Assembly (NCBI RefSeq): GCF_900130015.1
Contig: NZ_FQXS01000009.1
Span: forward strand, 62,001 to 126,000
Source: Desulfofustis glycolicus DSM 9705
GTDB taxonomy: Bacteria; Desulfobacterota; Desulfobulbia; Desulfobulbales; Desulfocapsaceae
Length of the DNA stretch: 64,000 nt
Reading direction: 5' to 3'
A program made the translations under genes and the position numbers. Positions 1 through 8,960 of the stretch are shown here, one piece after another (the stretch's first letter is position 1; every line of letters starts with the position of its first letter). Under the pieces are notes generated by a model. It saw only the letters and a list, made by a program, of their open reading frames with translations, was not told where the DNA came from and did no database searches.

Positions 1-1583
1 AGGTCAAACCAGTCGCTCCAGCTGTCGAGCCGGGCGCCCCGCTGCCAGGCTGCGATGATCAGTCTGGTCAGGCGACGGTCGCCGCGGGCGAAGACCCCTT
101 CCAGATAGCTTTGCTGCGGGTCGTGATATTTCAGGTTCAGGCCGCGACGGGCCATGACCGAGCGCAGCCGCTCGAGCCGCTCACGGCTCTGCTCGATGGT
201 CAGCTGGGCGTCCCACTGGAACGGGGTGTGCGGTTTCGGCACGAAGGTGCCGACACTGACATTGACCCGGCGGCGACCGCGGCCGCTGACCTTGCCGGCC
301 AATGCGGTTTTTTGCGCCAATTCGGCGATTGCGTCGATATCGGTCATGGTCTCGCCGGGCAGGCCGATCATGAAATAGAGCTTGATCAGGTTCCAGCCGA
401 GAGAAAACGCGTGCTCGGCCGCACTGAGCAGGTCCTCTTCGCTGATGCCCTTGTTGATCGCCTGGCGCAGTCGTTCGCTGCCGGCCTCCGGGGCCAGCGT
501 GAAACCGGTCTTGCGGACCCGCTTGATCTGCTCCATCAGTTCCGGGCCGAGGGTGCCGACCCGCATCGACGGCATGGAAATCGAGACGCGCTCACCGCAG
601 AAACGGTTCATCAGTCGTGGCAGCACTTCCGGCAGGCAACTGTAGTCGCCGGTCGACAGCGATAGCAGCGCGATTTCGTCAAACCCGGAATTGGTGATGC
701 CCGCCTCCGCCAGCGCACAGATCTGCTCCACACTGCGTTCCCGTACCGGCCGGTAGGTCATGCCGGCCTGGCAGAAGCGGCAGCCTCTGGTACAGCCCCG
801 GGCGACCTCGATGCCGAGTCGGTCGTGGACGATCTTGGCGTTGGGTACCAGCGGTCTGATCAGATGATCGATGCGATCGAGGGTGGCCAGGATCCGCCGC
901 CTGACCCGAGCCGGGGCGTCCGGCCGATGCTCGATACCGGTGAGCCGGCCTGATTCGTCGTAGGTTGGACGGTAGCGGTGCGGCAGATAGACCCCGTCGA
1001 TATTGGCCAGCGCCTCGATTATTTCGGAACGGCCGGCGCCTGCTGTTTTCAGCTTCAGGACCAGGGCGGCGATGTCGATGACCGCCTCTTCCCCGTCGCC
1101 AAGCAGGATTGCATCGAAGAGTTCGGCCACCGGTTCCGGATTGAAGGCGCAGGGGCCGCCGCCGATGACGATCGGCTGTCCCTCGACCCGTTCGGCGGCG
1201 AGAAACGGCAGGCCGGCACGATCGAGGATGGTCAGGATATTGGTATAGCAGAGTTCGTGGGGCAGCGTGATGCCGACAAGATCACATGAACGTAAGGGGC
1301 GGCCGCTCTCCAGGGTCGTCAGTTCGGCGCCCTGCTCGCGCAGGACGGCCTCGGCGTCGGGAGCCGGGCAATAACAGCGCTCGGCCTGCACCCGATCACA
1401 GCTATTGAGGAGATGATAGAGAATCTGCAAACCCTGGTGCGACATGCCGATTTCGTAGAGATCGGGGAAGACGAGCGCCCAGTGGAGCAGGTCGGCGGTA
1501 GTCTTGATCGGAGCACTCTGGTATTCACAGCCGAGATAGCGGCCCGGTCTGGTGACGAACGGCAAAAACGAAGAATCGGTCAT
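1..1583 (-). CDS. B12-binding-like radical SAM protein (TIGR03960-type), 3' end cut by window
   Basis: Open frame on the minus strand from the ATG at 1583 to the window edge (527 codons, no stop), so the C-terminus lies outside. The N-terminal 200 residues resemble the cobalamin-binding-like region of this family (EIGMSHQGLQILYHLLN near residues 46-62). The radical SAM cluster motif CTRGCRFC gives Cys264, Cys268 and Cys271, and is followed by typical SAM-domain segments (LSTGDYSCLPEVLPRL, LAPEAGSERLR). Family members are uncharacterised radical SAM enzymes, often fused to or followed by a DUF2344 domain; whether that is true here cannot be seen. Divergent from the AMIN gene across about 200 bp. 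Confidence is high for the superfamily and moderate for the subfamily. Confidence 0.85.
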   Translation of the reverse strand, partial: MTDSSFLPFVTRPGRYLGCEYQSAPIKTTADLLHWALVFPDLYEIGMSHQGLQILYHLLNSCDRVQAERCYCPAPDAEAVLREQGAELTTLESGRPLRSCDLVGITLPHELCYTNILTILDRAGLPFLAAERVEGQPIVIGGGPCAFNPEPVAELFDAILLGDGEEAVIDIAALVLKLKTAGAGRSEIIEALANIDGVYLPHRYRPTYDESGRLTGIEHRPDAPARVRRRILATLDRIDHLIRPLVPNAKIVHDRLGIEVARGCTRGCRFCQAGMTYRPVRERSVEQICALAEAGITNSGFDEIALLSLSTGDYSCLPEVLPRLMNRFCGERVSISMPSMRVGTLGPELMEQIKRVRKTGFTLAPEAGSERLRQAINKGISEEDLLSAAEHAFSLGWNLIKLYFMIGLPGETMTDIDAIAELAQKTALAGKVSGRGRRRVNVSVGTFVPKPHTPFQWDAQLTIEQSRERLERLRSVMARRGLNLKYHDPQQSYLEGVFARGDRRLTRLIIAAWQRGARLDSWSDWFD

Positions 1584-1696
1584 GGGTGTCGGTCTGCGGA
1601 ACCGGGCGATTGTCTGTCGACCGGCCGGTTCCGCTGAAGAGGTGATTGATAGGGAGCCGGCGGTGTGCACGAGTCCGCAGATTTACCGAAAATGGG

Positions 1697-1724
1697 TTGA
1701 CTTTTCAAGAATGGATGATGTAAT
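1697..1724 (+). promoter_or_regulatory. Candidate sigma70-type promoter for the AMIN-domain gene
   Basis: TTGACT (1697-1702) and TGTAAT (1719-1724) are separated by 16 bp in the divergent intergenic region, about 60 bp before the AMIN-protein start. The -35 is strong and the -10 matches moderately. Seen by eye only. Confidence 0.45.
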
Positions 1725-1783
1725 GAGATAGTTGGTTCATAACTTTTAAGGAAAATAACAGGTTACGTGAAAGGTGTCGGTTG

Positions 1784-2848
1784 ATGAAACGTTTAGCGGT
1801 TGCTCTGCTTGGTATCTGGTTCGTCACGTTTGGTGGTTTCGCCGCTGCGGAACAACCGGCAACGGAAGCCGTGATAGAATCGATATCATACGAAAAAGAC
1901 GACGAAAATCGCGAAAAAATCGTCTTCAAATTAAACGGCGCCCACATCCCGAAGGTGTTCAAAATTCAGGGAGAGCGGCCGCGGGTGGTCTTCGATTTCA
2001 TCGATACCCGCTATTCCGATCTGATCAACCGTATCGCCGATACGCAGGGCAAATTGATCAAAGGCGTTCGCATCGGCATTCACGACGACCCGCCGAAGAC
2101 ACGGGTTGTCGTCGACCTCAAGGCGGAAGAGGAATACCAGTTCGAGCAGGATTTCCTGATCGAGGACAACATCCTGTCCATCACCTTTTACCCGAGCGAA
2201 ACGTCGGGGGCTTCGATACCGCCGGCTCCCGAGCCGGAATCCGCGAAGGCCGCTGTTCCGGCGCAATCGCCGGAGCTGCAAGCGCAGGTCAAACAGCCCG
2301 AATCAGAAACGTTGTCGATCCCGGCTACCGATCAACCGTCGCCGGCCGCCGTCGAACCGGAGGCAAGCCGGCAAACACCACCGGCTGAATCGCCGCCGCC
2401 CCCCGTCGATGACCTTGCCGCGTTGCTGCCCGGCGTCGAGCCGCAGCCGGAGAAAAGCGTCGATCCGATTCTGCGCGATGTCTCTTTCGACAATACCAGC
2501 AGTGATAGCGAGATGGTCCTCTTCAAACTCAACGATTTCTACCCGCCGATCGTCTTCGGCATAGAGAAGGGCAATCCGCGGGTGGTCTGCGATTTCCTCG
2601 ATACCGAATTGAGCCGCGACGTGCGTTCCGTGCTCGAGACCAACGGCGAGTTCGTTGCCCGCATCAGAGTGGCGCGGCATAACGATCCGGACAAGGTGCG
2701 TGTCGTTCTTGACCTGGTGCCCAACCGCAACTACGACCTGCAGCAGGTATTTTTCAAAGAGGAAAACCTGTTCGTAATCGTCATCGACGAGTTCGAGGAC
2801 GAACCGGCGGAGACCCCACCGCCGGTCGACGTGCAGGCGGTGCGCTGA
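1784..2848 (+). CDS. Periplasmic protein with two AMIN domains
   Basis: 354 residues. A Sec-type signal peptide (MKRLAVALLG... ending GGFAAAE) is followed by two related domains at about residues 28-125 and 225-335. Both carry the AMIN pattern of alternating beta strands: VFKLNGAHIPKVFKIQG and RVVFDFIDT in the first, LFKLNDFYPPIVFGIE and RVVCDFLDT in the second. A Pro/Glu/Ala-rich linker of about 90 residues joins them. AMIN domains target periplasmic proteins to peptidoglycan or to secretin/pilus and division machinery. No amidase or secretin domain is present, so this is probably an adaptor. I chose ATG 1784 over TTG 1781 because AAGG lies about 10 bp upstream. Monocistronic, with the convergent lipoprotein gene 3 bp beyond its stop. 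Confidence 0.75.
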   Translation: MKRLAVALLGIWFVTFGGFAAAEQPATEAVIESISYEKDDENREKIVFKLNGAHIPKVFKIQGERPRVVFDFIDTRYSDLINRIADTQGKLIKGVRIGIHDDPPKTRVVVDLKAEEEYQFEQDFLIEDNILSITFYPSETSGASIPPAPEPESAKAAVPAQSPELQAQVKQPESETLSIPATDQPSPAAVEPEASRQTPPAESPPPPVDDLAALLPGVEPQPEKSVDPILRDVSFDNTSSDSEMVLFKLNDFYPPIVFGIEKGNPRVVCDFLDTELSRDVRSVLETNGEFVARIRVARHNDPDKVRVVLDLVPNRNYDLQQVFFKEENLFVIVIDEFEDEPAETPPPVDVQAVR

Positions 2849-2851
2849 TGT

Positions 2852-3688
2852 CTACGGCATGAACTGCCTCAGATAACCCGACGGCACCGGCAGCTTGAAA
2901 TCTGCCGGTGACAGCCGGGCCGGCAGGACCTCGGAGAAGCGCAGTTCGGCTTCGGCCCAGAACGAGATGCCGGTGATCGTCACGACCAGCGGCAGCCGGC
3001 AGTTGCCCGCCGGTTGCCAGTCGTCGTAGCTGATGCGGGCGTGCTGTTCATCCTGATCGTCGACCACGACCCGCTCCACGACCTGACCTGTGGCCGGATC
3101 GAGCAGCAGGTGCTCGATCGGTAACGTCCTGTTCTTTCCGTCCCGCACTAGCGCGTACCAGACGCCCCGCTCCTGCTTGTCTTCTCTGATGTCGGCCACC
3201 CGGACCCCGCCTGCGATCGGCCGGCCGGTCAGCCAGTCGAACAACGGACCGCTGAGCAAGGCCGGCGGCACGTCGTGACGCAGCGCGTAGGAGCGGATGC
3301 TGCCCGCATAAAAGGTCTGGCGGGGGACATGCAGAACCTGAAAACCGCCGGTGGCGACGGCGACGGCAACGAGCGGCTGACCGAGCGGATTGGTGACATT
3401 GAAGCGCACCGAAGCCGGGTGCTGGATCTGGTAATAGCCGGCCAGGGCAACGGAATCGACACTGGTTCGCCAGGAGAGGTTCAGGTCTCCGTCGTAGGCG
3501 TCGCCGCATTGGGCGGCCTGGCGGCGATGATCATCGTAGGCGGCAAGCAGCTGCCGATGGCGCTCATCGTCCACCGGTTCCGTCCACGGGGATCGCGCGC
3601 AGCCGCCGGCGAGCAAGAGGAGCAGCAGCGGCAGCAGGAGAGCGAGTTGCCGGCCTAGCGGTCGCCGGTCACGGACTGGCAAGGTCAT
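2852..3688 (-). CDS. Outer-membrane lipoprotein, LolB-like
   Basis: 278 residues from ATG 3688. A long hydrophobic leucine run ends in a lipobox with the acylated Cys at residue 30 (LAGGC). The body is beta-strand-rich with the LolB-type pattern: a fatty-acid-cavity-like series of strands (GYYQIQHPASVRFNVTNPLG) and a late WYALVRDG segment. LolB receives lipoproteins from LolA and inserts them in the outer membrane; sequence identity in this superfamily is low, so the role is inferred. The start overlaps the TPR gene's stop by 20 bp, so the two are translationally linked in one operon with tmk and pdxA. A longer reading from ATG 3724 is possible but would place charged residues before the signal peptide. 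Confidence 0.6.
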   Translation of the reverse strand: MTLPVRDRRPLGRQLALLLPLLLLLLAGGCARSPWTEPVDDERHRQLLAAYDDHRRQAAQCGDAYDGDLNLSWRTSVDSVALAGYYQIQHPASVRFNVTNPLGQPLVAVAVATGGFQVLHVPRQTFYAGSIRSYALRHDVPPALLSGPLFDWLTGRPIAGGVRVADIREDKQERGVWYALVRDGKNRTLPIEHLLLDPATGQVVERVVVDDQDEQHARISYDDWQPAGNCRLPLVVTITGISFWAEAELRFSEVLPARLSPADFKLPVPSGYLRQFMP

Positions 3689-5393
3689 CGATTTTCTGCC
3701 GAACTGCCTGTTTTTTTGCTTCATCGTCAAAGTTCTCGTAGGCGGCGTTGTAGAAGGTGCGGGCCCTGTCGGGCCGGTCGAGGGCTCGGTAAAGGTCGCC
3801 GAGATGCTCGTTGATATGTGGATCGTCGGGCAGCTGTTCCAAGGCTCCGAGCAGTTCACGTTCGGCCCGCTCGAGATTGCCGAGGCGGAAATGGACCCAG
3901 CCGAGCGAGTCCCGGATATAGCCGTTGCCCGGTTTCAGGGCCATGGCACGGTTGATGTACTGCAGGGCTCGGTCCAGGTTGCGACCTGCGTCGGCCCAAC
4001 AATAACCGACGAAGTTGAGGGCTTCGGCATGGTCGGGGTTGCGGGTGATGATCGCTTCCATCACGTTGATTGCCTCGTCCAGACGATCGCTGCGCTCGAG
4101 TTGCAGGCCGTAGGCGAAGAGGACCTGTTCATCGCCGGGAAAACGCTCGGCGGCCTCGGCCAGCAATGCCAGGCTGCGCTTGTCGTTGCCCTGGTCCCGG
4201 TTGAGCGAGGCGGCCAGCAGGACGAGCATCGGCTTGTTGCCGTAATCTGTTGCCAGGAAACGCTCCAGGAGTTCCAGGGCCTCCGTGGTTTGCCCGGCAT
4301 CGTGGAGGATCTTGGTCTTGAGAAAGATCGCGTCCTCGAACTCCCGGTCTTCACGGTCGATGGCGTCGATCAGGGTCAGGGCCTCGTCGAATTGCCGCCG
4401 CTCGGCGAGGATGACTGCCAGCAGATAGCTTGCTTCGCTGCTCACGGTCGCCTCGAGCACGGCGCGGAGGTTGTCGATGGCCTTGCCGGGCTGGTCGATG
4501 CGCAGGTAGAGCCGGCTGATGACCACCGATAACCGCTCGGGTGATGAGCTGAATTGCCGGGCCAGTCCCAGTTCGGCGATCGCTTCCTCTTCCCGTTCCT
4601 GGGCCAGCAGGGACTGGACGATGCCGAGACGGGCCTGTTCGTCCGCCTCGTTATCGACCAAAACCGAGCGCAGGAGGTCGATGGCATCCTGGTAGCGGTG
4701 CTCTTTTTGATAGATATCGGCGAGTTCATAAACCAGTTCAGCCGACCAGTTGAGTTCCAGGGCCGCCTGGTAGTGGCGGACCGCCGTCTCGGGGTCGTCC
4801 TGGCGGACGGCCAGTCGAGCCAGGTAGAGTCGAGCCAGATAGAGTTCCTGATCAAGTTCCAGCAGCCGGTTCAGGATCGAGCCGGCCTCGTCGTATTCGC
4901 CGAGTTGGCTCAGCAGGGCACCGAGGCGCAGTAGGATCGGGCCGTTTTCCGGGTCGTAGGCGATGATTGCCCGGTATTGCTCGACGGCGAGGCGGTGCTG
5001 CTGCTGCTGAATATGGATACTTGCCAGCAGGGCTCGCCGGGCGGTGTCTTCCGGGTGCCGGCGGATGGCCTCTTCGAGCAGGGTTTTGGCCTGGTCGGTG
5101 TCGCCCATTTTCATCATCAGCAAGGGCAGTTTCTGCTTGATATAGCTGGCGGAGGGATCGCAGACGAGCGCTTTTTCGTAGGCCTCCAGTGCATCTTCGA
5201 GCCGATTGTCGAATTCGGCGTGACTCCCCCAGAGAAAGTAAAAGTAGGCGCAGGAAAGATCTCGATTGTCGCTGTCGACTGCCCGGCCTGCGTCGGCCGG
5301 TGCCTCGGCGCCGATGGTCCCTGCTCCGGAACAGGCGGCCATGAACAGTGACAACAAGAGGCACGGGAGAGTGAATTTGATAAACGTCTGCAC
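3669..5393 (-). CDS. Tetratricopeptide-repeat lipoprotein
   Basis: 574 residues from a GTG at 5393. This start has GGAG about 8 bp upstream and gives a clean lipoprotein signal peptide (FMAAC, Cys21). An ATG at 5432 would add 13 polar residues inside tmk. From residue 45 to the end the protein is a solenoid of at least twelve TPR units, recognisable by repeated A..Y..A/L..P patterns (EDALEAYEKALVCDPSA, AVRHYQAALELNWSA, ALQYINRAMALKPGN). Such proteins scaffold envelope complexes, for example in outer-membrane biogenesis or exopolysaccharide/pilus assembly. No enzymatic domain is seen. It follows tmk with a 10-bp gap and overlaps the LolB-like gene. Confidence 0.8.
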   Translation of the reverse strand: MQTFIKFTLPCLLLSLFMAACSGAGTIGAEAPADAGRAVDSDNRDLSCAYFYFLWGSHAEFDNRLEDALEAYEKALVCDPSASYIKQKLPLLMMKMGDTDQAKTLLEEAIRRHPEDTARRALLASIHIQQQQHRLAVEQYRAIIAYDPENGPILLRLGALLSQLGEYDEAGSILNRLLELDQELYLARLYLARLAVRQDDPETAVRHYQAALELNWSAELVYELADIYQKEHRYQDAIDLLRSVLVDNEADEQARLGIVQSLLAQEREEEAIAELGLARQFSSSPERLSVVISRLYLRIDQPGKAIDNLRAVLEATVSSEASYLLAVILAERRQFDEALTLIDAIDREDREFEDAIFLKTKILHDAGQTTEALELLERFLATDYGNKPMLVLLAASLNRDQGNDKRSLALLAEAAERFPGDEQVLFAYGLQLERSDRLDEAINVMEAIITRNPDHAEALNFVGYCWADAGRNLDRALQYINRAMALKPGNGYIRDSLGWVHFRLGNLERAERELLGALEQLPDDPHINEHLGDLYRALDRPDRARTFYNAAYENFDDEAKKQAVRQKIDDLASP

Positions 5394-5403
5394 TGCGGCT
5401 CCG

Positions 5404-6018
5404 TTACGCTTGATGATGATCGAGCAGTTCATCGACCACGTCCCGCACGTGCTGCTGGATCAGTTCGGCGATTGGTGACGCATCGATTCGCTTGATATAA
5501 GGTAATCGCATCGAGCGAAAAACGGTATCGACTTTTTTCAGGTAATCGAGTTGCTCGAAATCGTTGGGCTTCTCTCCGCGGTGTTCGGTGATGCGGCGCA
5601 GCGCTTCGTGCGGATCCAGTTCGAAGACCAGGGCGAGATCCGGGGTCGGAGCAAAATCGTTCCGGGCGATGATCTTTTCCGGGTCGAGCCCGGCAGCGCC
5701 CTGGTAGGCGGCGGTCGACAGGAAATATCGGTCGCAGAGTACGATCCGGCCGGCGGCCAGTGCCGGAGCGAGTACCGTCGTTACGTGTTCGCGGCGATCG
5801 TCGATGAACAGGGCCAGTTCTTCTTCGCGGGAGATGGCCCTGCGGCTGTGGTAGAGTGATCTGATTTTCCGCCCGAAGGTGCCGTTGGTCGGCTCGCGGG
5901 TGGCGACGACACGGTTGCCGCACTCTTCGAGATAGCTCTCCAGCAGGCGCAGCTGGGTGCTTTTACCGGTGCCGTCGATGCCTTCGAAGACGATGAGTCG
6001 ACCGCTACTCCGTTTCAT
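5404..6018 (-). CDS. tmk: Thymidylate kinase
   Basis: 204 residues, the usual length for the family. It phosphorylates dTMP to dTDP with ATP. Visible motifs are the P-loop FEGIDGTGKST (residues 11-21), the DR motif LCDRYFLST around residue 94, and a lid region EHRGEKPNDFE. REPTNGTFG matches the dTMP-binding REP segment. The start overlaps the pdxA stop by 4 bp (ATGA), indicating translational coupling. Confidence 0.96.
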   Translation of the reverse strand: MKRSSGRLIVFEGIDGTGKSTQLRLLESYLEECGNRVVATREPTNGTFGRKIRSLYHSRRAISREEELALFIDDRREHVTTVLAPALAAGRIVLCDRYFLSTAAYQGAAGLDPEKIIARNDFAPTPDLALVFELDPHEALRRITEHRGEKPNDFEQLDYLKKVDTVFRSMRLPYIKRIDASPIAELIQQHVRDVVDELLDHHQA

Positions 6019-7076
6019 GAACCCTCCTGTTTGTCGGAGAGGGTGCCGGACGCTCTCTCTGCGCTGCGCCGCCGGTTTTCGGCCAGCTCGGCGGCCAGCG
6101 TCACCGCCTGTTCCAGGCTGCGGCAGTCGGCCACGCCGCGGCCGGCGATATCGTAGGCGGTGCCGTGATCGACCGAGGTCCTGATGATCGGCAGACCGAG
6201 CGTGACGTTGACGCCATCGTGGAAGTGCAGCAGTTTGAATGGAATCAGCCCTTGGTCGTGATACATGCAGACCACCACGTCGAAGCGGCCCGAGGCCGCC
6301 TGGTGGAAAACGGTGTCCGGCGGAAAGGGTCCGTCGATGGTGATGCCGAGCCGGGCGCAGTGGCGGACGGCCGGGGCGATGATTTCGATTTCCTCACGGC
6401 CGAACATGCCGCCTTCCCCGCCGTGCGGGTTGAGTCCGGCAACCGCGATGCGCGGTTTGTCGAGTCCGAAATCGGTGCGCAGGGCCAGCTCGGTCAGCGT
6501 AATCAGTTCGATGATCGACGCGCCAGTGAGGGCCGGAACCACGTCGGCCAGGGCACAGTGGATGGTGACCAGCACGACCCGCAGGCGCGATCCGGTCAAC
6601 ATCATGGCCACCCGCTCGGCGCCGGTTCGGGCGGCGAGCATCTCGGTATGGCCGGGGAACGGGTAACCGGCCAGGTTCAGGGCGGCCTTGGAGATCGGGC
6701 CGGTGGCGATCGCGTCGAGCAGACCTTCTGTACACAATGAGATGGCGGTATCGATATAGCCGGCCATGGCCAGCCCGGTGGCGCGGCTCGGTTGCCCGGC
6801 GCGCAACGTGTCCGGATCAAGGCGGGAGGCGGTGAGCACGTTCAGAACGTCCGGTTGAGGCGGGCGTCCCGGTTGCCAGTCGGCAATGGGCATGTGGCGG
6901 CCGAGCTGCCTGGCGGTCATCGCCAGCACTGCACGGTCGCCGATGACGACCGGGGGCGTGGCCAGGGTACGGCTGCAGGTCTGCCAGGAGGAGATAATAA
7001 TTTCCGGCCCGATGCCGACCGGGCACCCCATCGTGATGCCGACCGGTGCGGCGGCGCGTGCTGGTTGTCTGCTCAT
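6015..7076 (-). CDS. pdxA: 4-hydroxythreonine-4-phosphate dehydrogenase
   Basis: 353 residues. PdxA oxidises 4-phosphohydroxy-L-threonine in the DXP-dependent pyridoxal 5'-phosphate pathway. Family signatures are TMGCPVGIGPEI near the N-terminus, the substrate/metal segment GHTEMLA (canonical GHTE), the metal-binding Asp and His in CMYHDQGLIPFK, and VNVTLGLPIIRTSVDHGTA. The N-terminal motif usually reads TMGDPAGIGPE, so the Cys in place of Asp is a small departure. It is the first gene of pdxA-tmk-TPR-LolB-like, separated from yraN by a dispersed repeat. Confidence 0.95.
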   Translation of the reverse strand: MSRQPARAAAPVGITMGCPVGIGPEIIISSWQTCSRTLATPPVVIGDRAVLAMTARQLGRHMPIADWQPGRPPQPDVLNVLTASRLDPDTLRAGQPSRATGLAMAGYIDTAISLCTEGLLDAIATGPISKAALNLAGYPFPGHTEMLAARTGAERVAMMLTGSRLRVVLVTIHCALADVVPALTGASIIELITLTELALRTDFGLDKPRIAVAGLNPHGGEGGMFGREEIEIIAPAVRHCARLGITIDGPFPPDTVFHQAASGRFDVVVCMYHDQGLIPFKLLHFHDGVNVTLGLPIIRTSVDHGTAYDIAGRGVADCRSLEQAVTLAAELAENRRRSAERASGTLSDKQEGS

Positions 7077-7112
7077 TGTTTCATGCGTGCTGTGCGGTTG
7101 TTATCCGCGAAT

Positions 7113-7340
7113 CAATTGTCCGGGCCGATCGGTGCTCCTGGAGGCTGCATCGCGAAGGCCCGGCGGGCCGGAGAATCAGGCCCGAAGGGCTGCGGACAGG
7201 ACGTCCGCAGCCGGTGGCCAGGCCATGGATGGCCTGTCTGTCGGCCTCGGAGGCCAGCCGAACAGGCCGCAGCGCAGCAGCCGGAGGGAGGACCGGTCGG
7301 CCCCTCCGACCGTGACGCCGATGTTCATTGTTCGTAGTAT
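7113..7340 (-). repeat. Dispersed structured repeat, copy 1
   Basis: This non-coding stretch between yraN and pdxA is, on the minus strand, a copy of the approximately 220-bp family also found at 35697-35920, 47895-48115 and 52905-53130. It has the shared head ACGAACAATGAA(C/A)ATC, the core CTCCGGCTGCTGCGCTGCGG, nested hairpins such as GGCCATGGATGGCC and GGACAGGACGTCC, and the shared tail CGCGATGCAGCCTCC. An 89-codon frame runs through it but is not convincing as a gene. Confidence 0.8.
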
Positions 7341-7355
7341 TCCGGCTCATGGCAT

Positions 7356-7724
7356 TTAACTTGTGGAAAAGGCGTCTTTGAGGTGAACGATCTGCGGCCG
7401 GACGGCGTCGGCTAGATCGATCCCGACCACGTCGAAGCGGGCCGGTGCTTCAAGTAGTCCGTGCCGGCTCAAATAGAGCAGCGCAGTGGCGCTGATCTGG
7501 CGTTGTTTGTGGCTGGTGACTGCTTCGATCGGAGCGCCGTAGCGGCGACTTCGCCGGGCCTTGACTTCAATGAACACCCAGGTGGGGCCGTCACGAGCGA
7601 TGATATCGATCTCTCCGCATTTTTCCCGGTAGTTGCGCGCAACGATTCGATAGCCGGCGGCGACGAGAAAATCGGCGGCCAGCTGTTCGCCCTGCTTGCC
7701 GGTTTCACTCCGCTGTCGTGACAA
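7356..7724 (-). CDS. yraN: UPF0102/YraN family endonuclease-like protein
   Basis: 122 residues from TTG 7724. The family core is clear: GKQGEQLAADFLVAAGYRI, then the nuclease-like motif GEIDIIARDG and FIEVKARRS, giving the E..D..ExK arrangement of the restriction-endonuclease-like fold. Function in vivo is unresolved for the family. The chosen start overlaps the rnhB stop by 20 bp and has AGGGAG/AGGGAA upstream; upstream codons in the same frame read as out-of-frame rnhB and were excluded. The neighbour rnhB is the common genomic partner. Confidence 0.9.
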   Translation of the reverse strand: MSRQRSETGKQGEQLAADFLVAAGYRIVARNYREKCGEIDIIARDGPTWVFIEVKARRSRRYGAPIEAVTSHKQRQISATALLYLSRHGLLEAPARFDVVGIDLADAVRPQIVHLKDAFSTS

Positions 7725-8394
7725 ATTCCCTGACTCCCTTGAAGCTGAAGCGGTGCACCGGGCTCGGTCCGTGGTGTTGCACCGCCTGACGATGGTATCT
7801 GGTCGGGTAGCCCTTGTTGGCCAGGAAATCGTAGACCGGGTAACGCTCATGCAGTTCTGCCATGATCTCGTCGCGGGTGATCTTGGCGATGATCGATGCG
7901 GCACCGATCGATGCGCTGCGGCAGTCACCTTTGACGATGGGCTGCTGGGGGATGGTCAGCGGTACCCGGCAGGTGCCGTCGACCAGGATGAAATCGGGAG
8001 TTGTCCCGTGCTCGGCCAAGGCGGCGATACTGTCGGCCATCGCGCGCAGTGAGGCCTGCAGGATATTGATTCGATCGATGGTGGCGGCATCGATGCAGCC
8101 GATGCCGATGGCCGCGCCGATCTCCCGGAGACGGTCGCGCAGGCAGCTCCGTTGTCGAGCGGTCGTCTGTTTCGAGTCGCAGAAGGGTCGGTAGTCGGCA
8201 CCGGGCGGCAGGATCACCGCGGCGGCGACCACCGGTCCGGCCAGCGGGCCCCGGCCGGCCTCGTCGGTGCCGGCGATGTAGCAAAATCCGCGATCGAGCA
8301 GCAAGCGCTCAAACTGAAACGTATCGCCGTCGTCGGCCGGCGGCGCGAACAGCCCTGGTACCAAGACGCCGCACGGGCCGGACCCGGTGGTCAT
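7705..8394 (-). CDS. rnhB: Ribonuclease HII
   Basis: 229 residues. RNase HII cleaves the RNA strand of RNA-DNA hybrids and excises misincorporated ribonucleotides. Catalytic residues appear in GTDEAGRGPLAGPV (Asp-Glu pair), ILVDGTC and GDCRSASIGAASIIAK. The N-terminus is about 35 residues longer than minimal family members, so an internal start is possible, though none is clearly better. It lies between rplS and yraN on the same strand. Confidence 0.95.
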   Translation of the reverse strand: MTTGSGPCGVLVPGLFAPPADDGDTFQFERLLLDRGFCYIAGTDEAGRGPLAGPVVAAAVILPPGADYRPFCDSKQTTARQRSCLRDRLREIGAAIGIGCIDAATIDRINILQASLRAMADSIAALAEHGTTPDFILVDGTCRVPLTIPQQPIVKGDCRSASIGAASIIAKITRDEIMAELHERYPVYDFLANKGYPTRYHRQAVQHHGPSPVHRFSFKGVREFVTTAE

Positions 8395-8430
8395 CGGGCC
8401 GGCCTCGTGGCGGGAAAAAAGCTGCCGGGA

Positions 8431-8784
8431 TCAGTTGATGCCGCGCTCACGGATACGGGCTGCCTTACCACGACGTTCGCGCAGGTAATAGAGCCGCGAG
8501 CGTCTGACACGACCGGACGAGACGTGCTCGACCTTTTCGATTCGCGGATTGTGCAGGGCAAATGTTTTCTCGACGCCGACACCGTGGGAGATTTTGCGGA
8601 CCGTGTAGGATGCGTCCATGGCGCCGCGTTTGCGCTTGATAACCACACCCTGGAAGATCTGGATACGCTCCTTGTTGCCTTCGATGATGCGGATATGGAC
8701 CTTGACCGTGTCTCCCGGCCGAAAGGCCGGGTGGTCGAAGCGCATCTGTTCCTGGTCGATTTTATCGATGACTGGATGATTCAT
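8431..8784 (-). CDS. rplS: 50S ribosomal protein L19
   Basis: 117 residues, typical length. The conserved L19 blocks are visible: [45 protein letters not shown] and a basic C-terminus [18 protein letters not shown]19 sits at the 30S-50S interface. It closes the ffh-rpsP-khpA-rimM-trmD series. About 175 bp separate it from the upstream methyltransferase gene; that gap contains a short hairpin (AGCAGCA / TGCTGCT, 8926-8943). Confidence 0.97.
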   Translation of the reverse strand: MNHPVIDKIDQEQMRFDHPAFRPGDTVKVHIRIIEGNKERIQIFQGVVIKRKRGAMDASYTVRKISHGVGVEKTFALHNPRIEKVEHVSSGRVRRSRLYYLRERRGKAARIRERGIN

Positions 8785-8960
8785 GGCTTTACTCTTCTCG
8801 TTGTTCTCGTTGTTTGACTACCTGATATAAAAGCTCGCATCGGCATCAGCGCCGCCGCAAAGACGGGGCGCGGTCGCTCGAATTGAGGCAAAACCGAGTG
8901 TTTCATCGCTGCAATAGCAGCACGCTTGCTGCTCTTTTCCGGCAAACCTTTTCAGGAGGC

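Noticed and set aside
111-1637. Several open frames on the plus strand
   Set aside because: They lie antisense to the radical SAM gene, whose minus-strand frame is uninterrupted and carries conserved motifs.
1591-1640. GGAACCGG / CCGGTTCC inverted repeat as terminator
   Set aside because: Loop is long, no T-run follows, and it lies between divergent starts where no terminator is needed.
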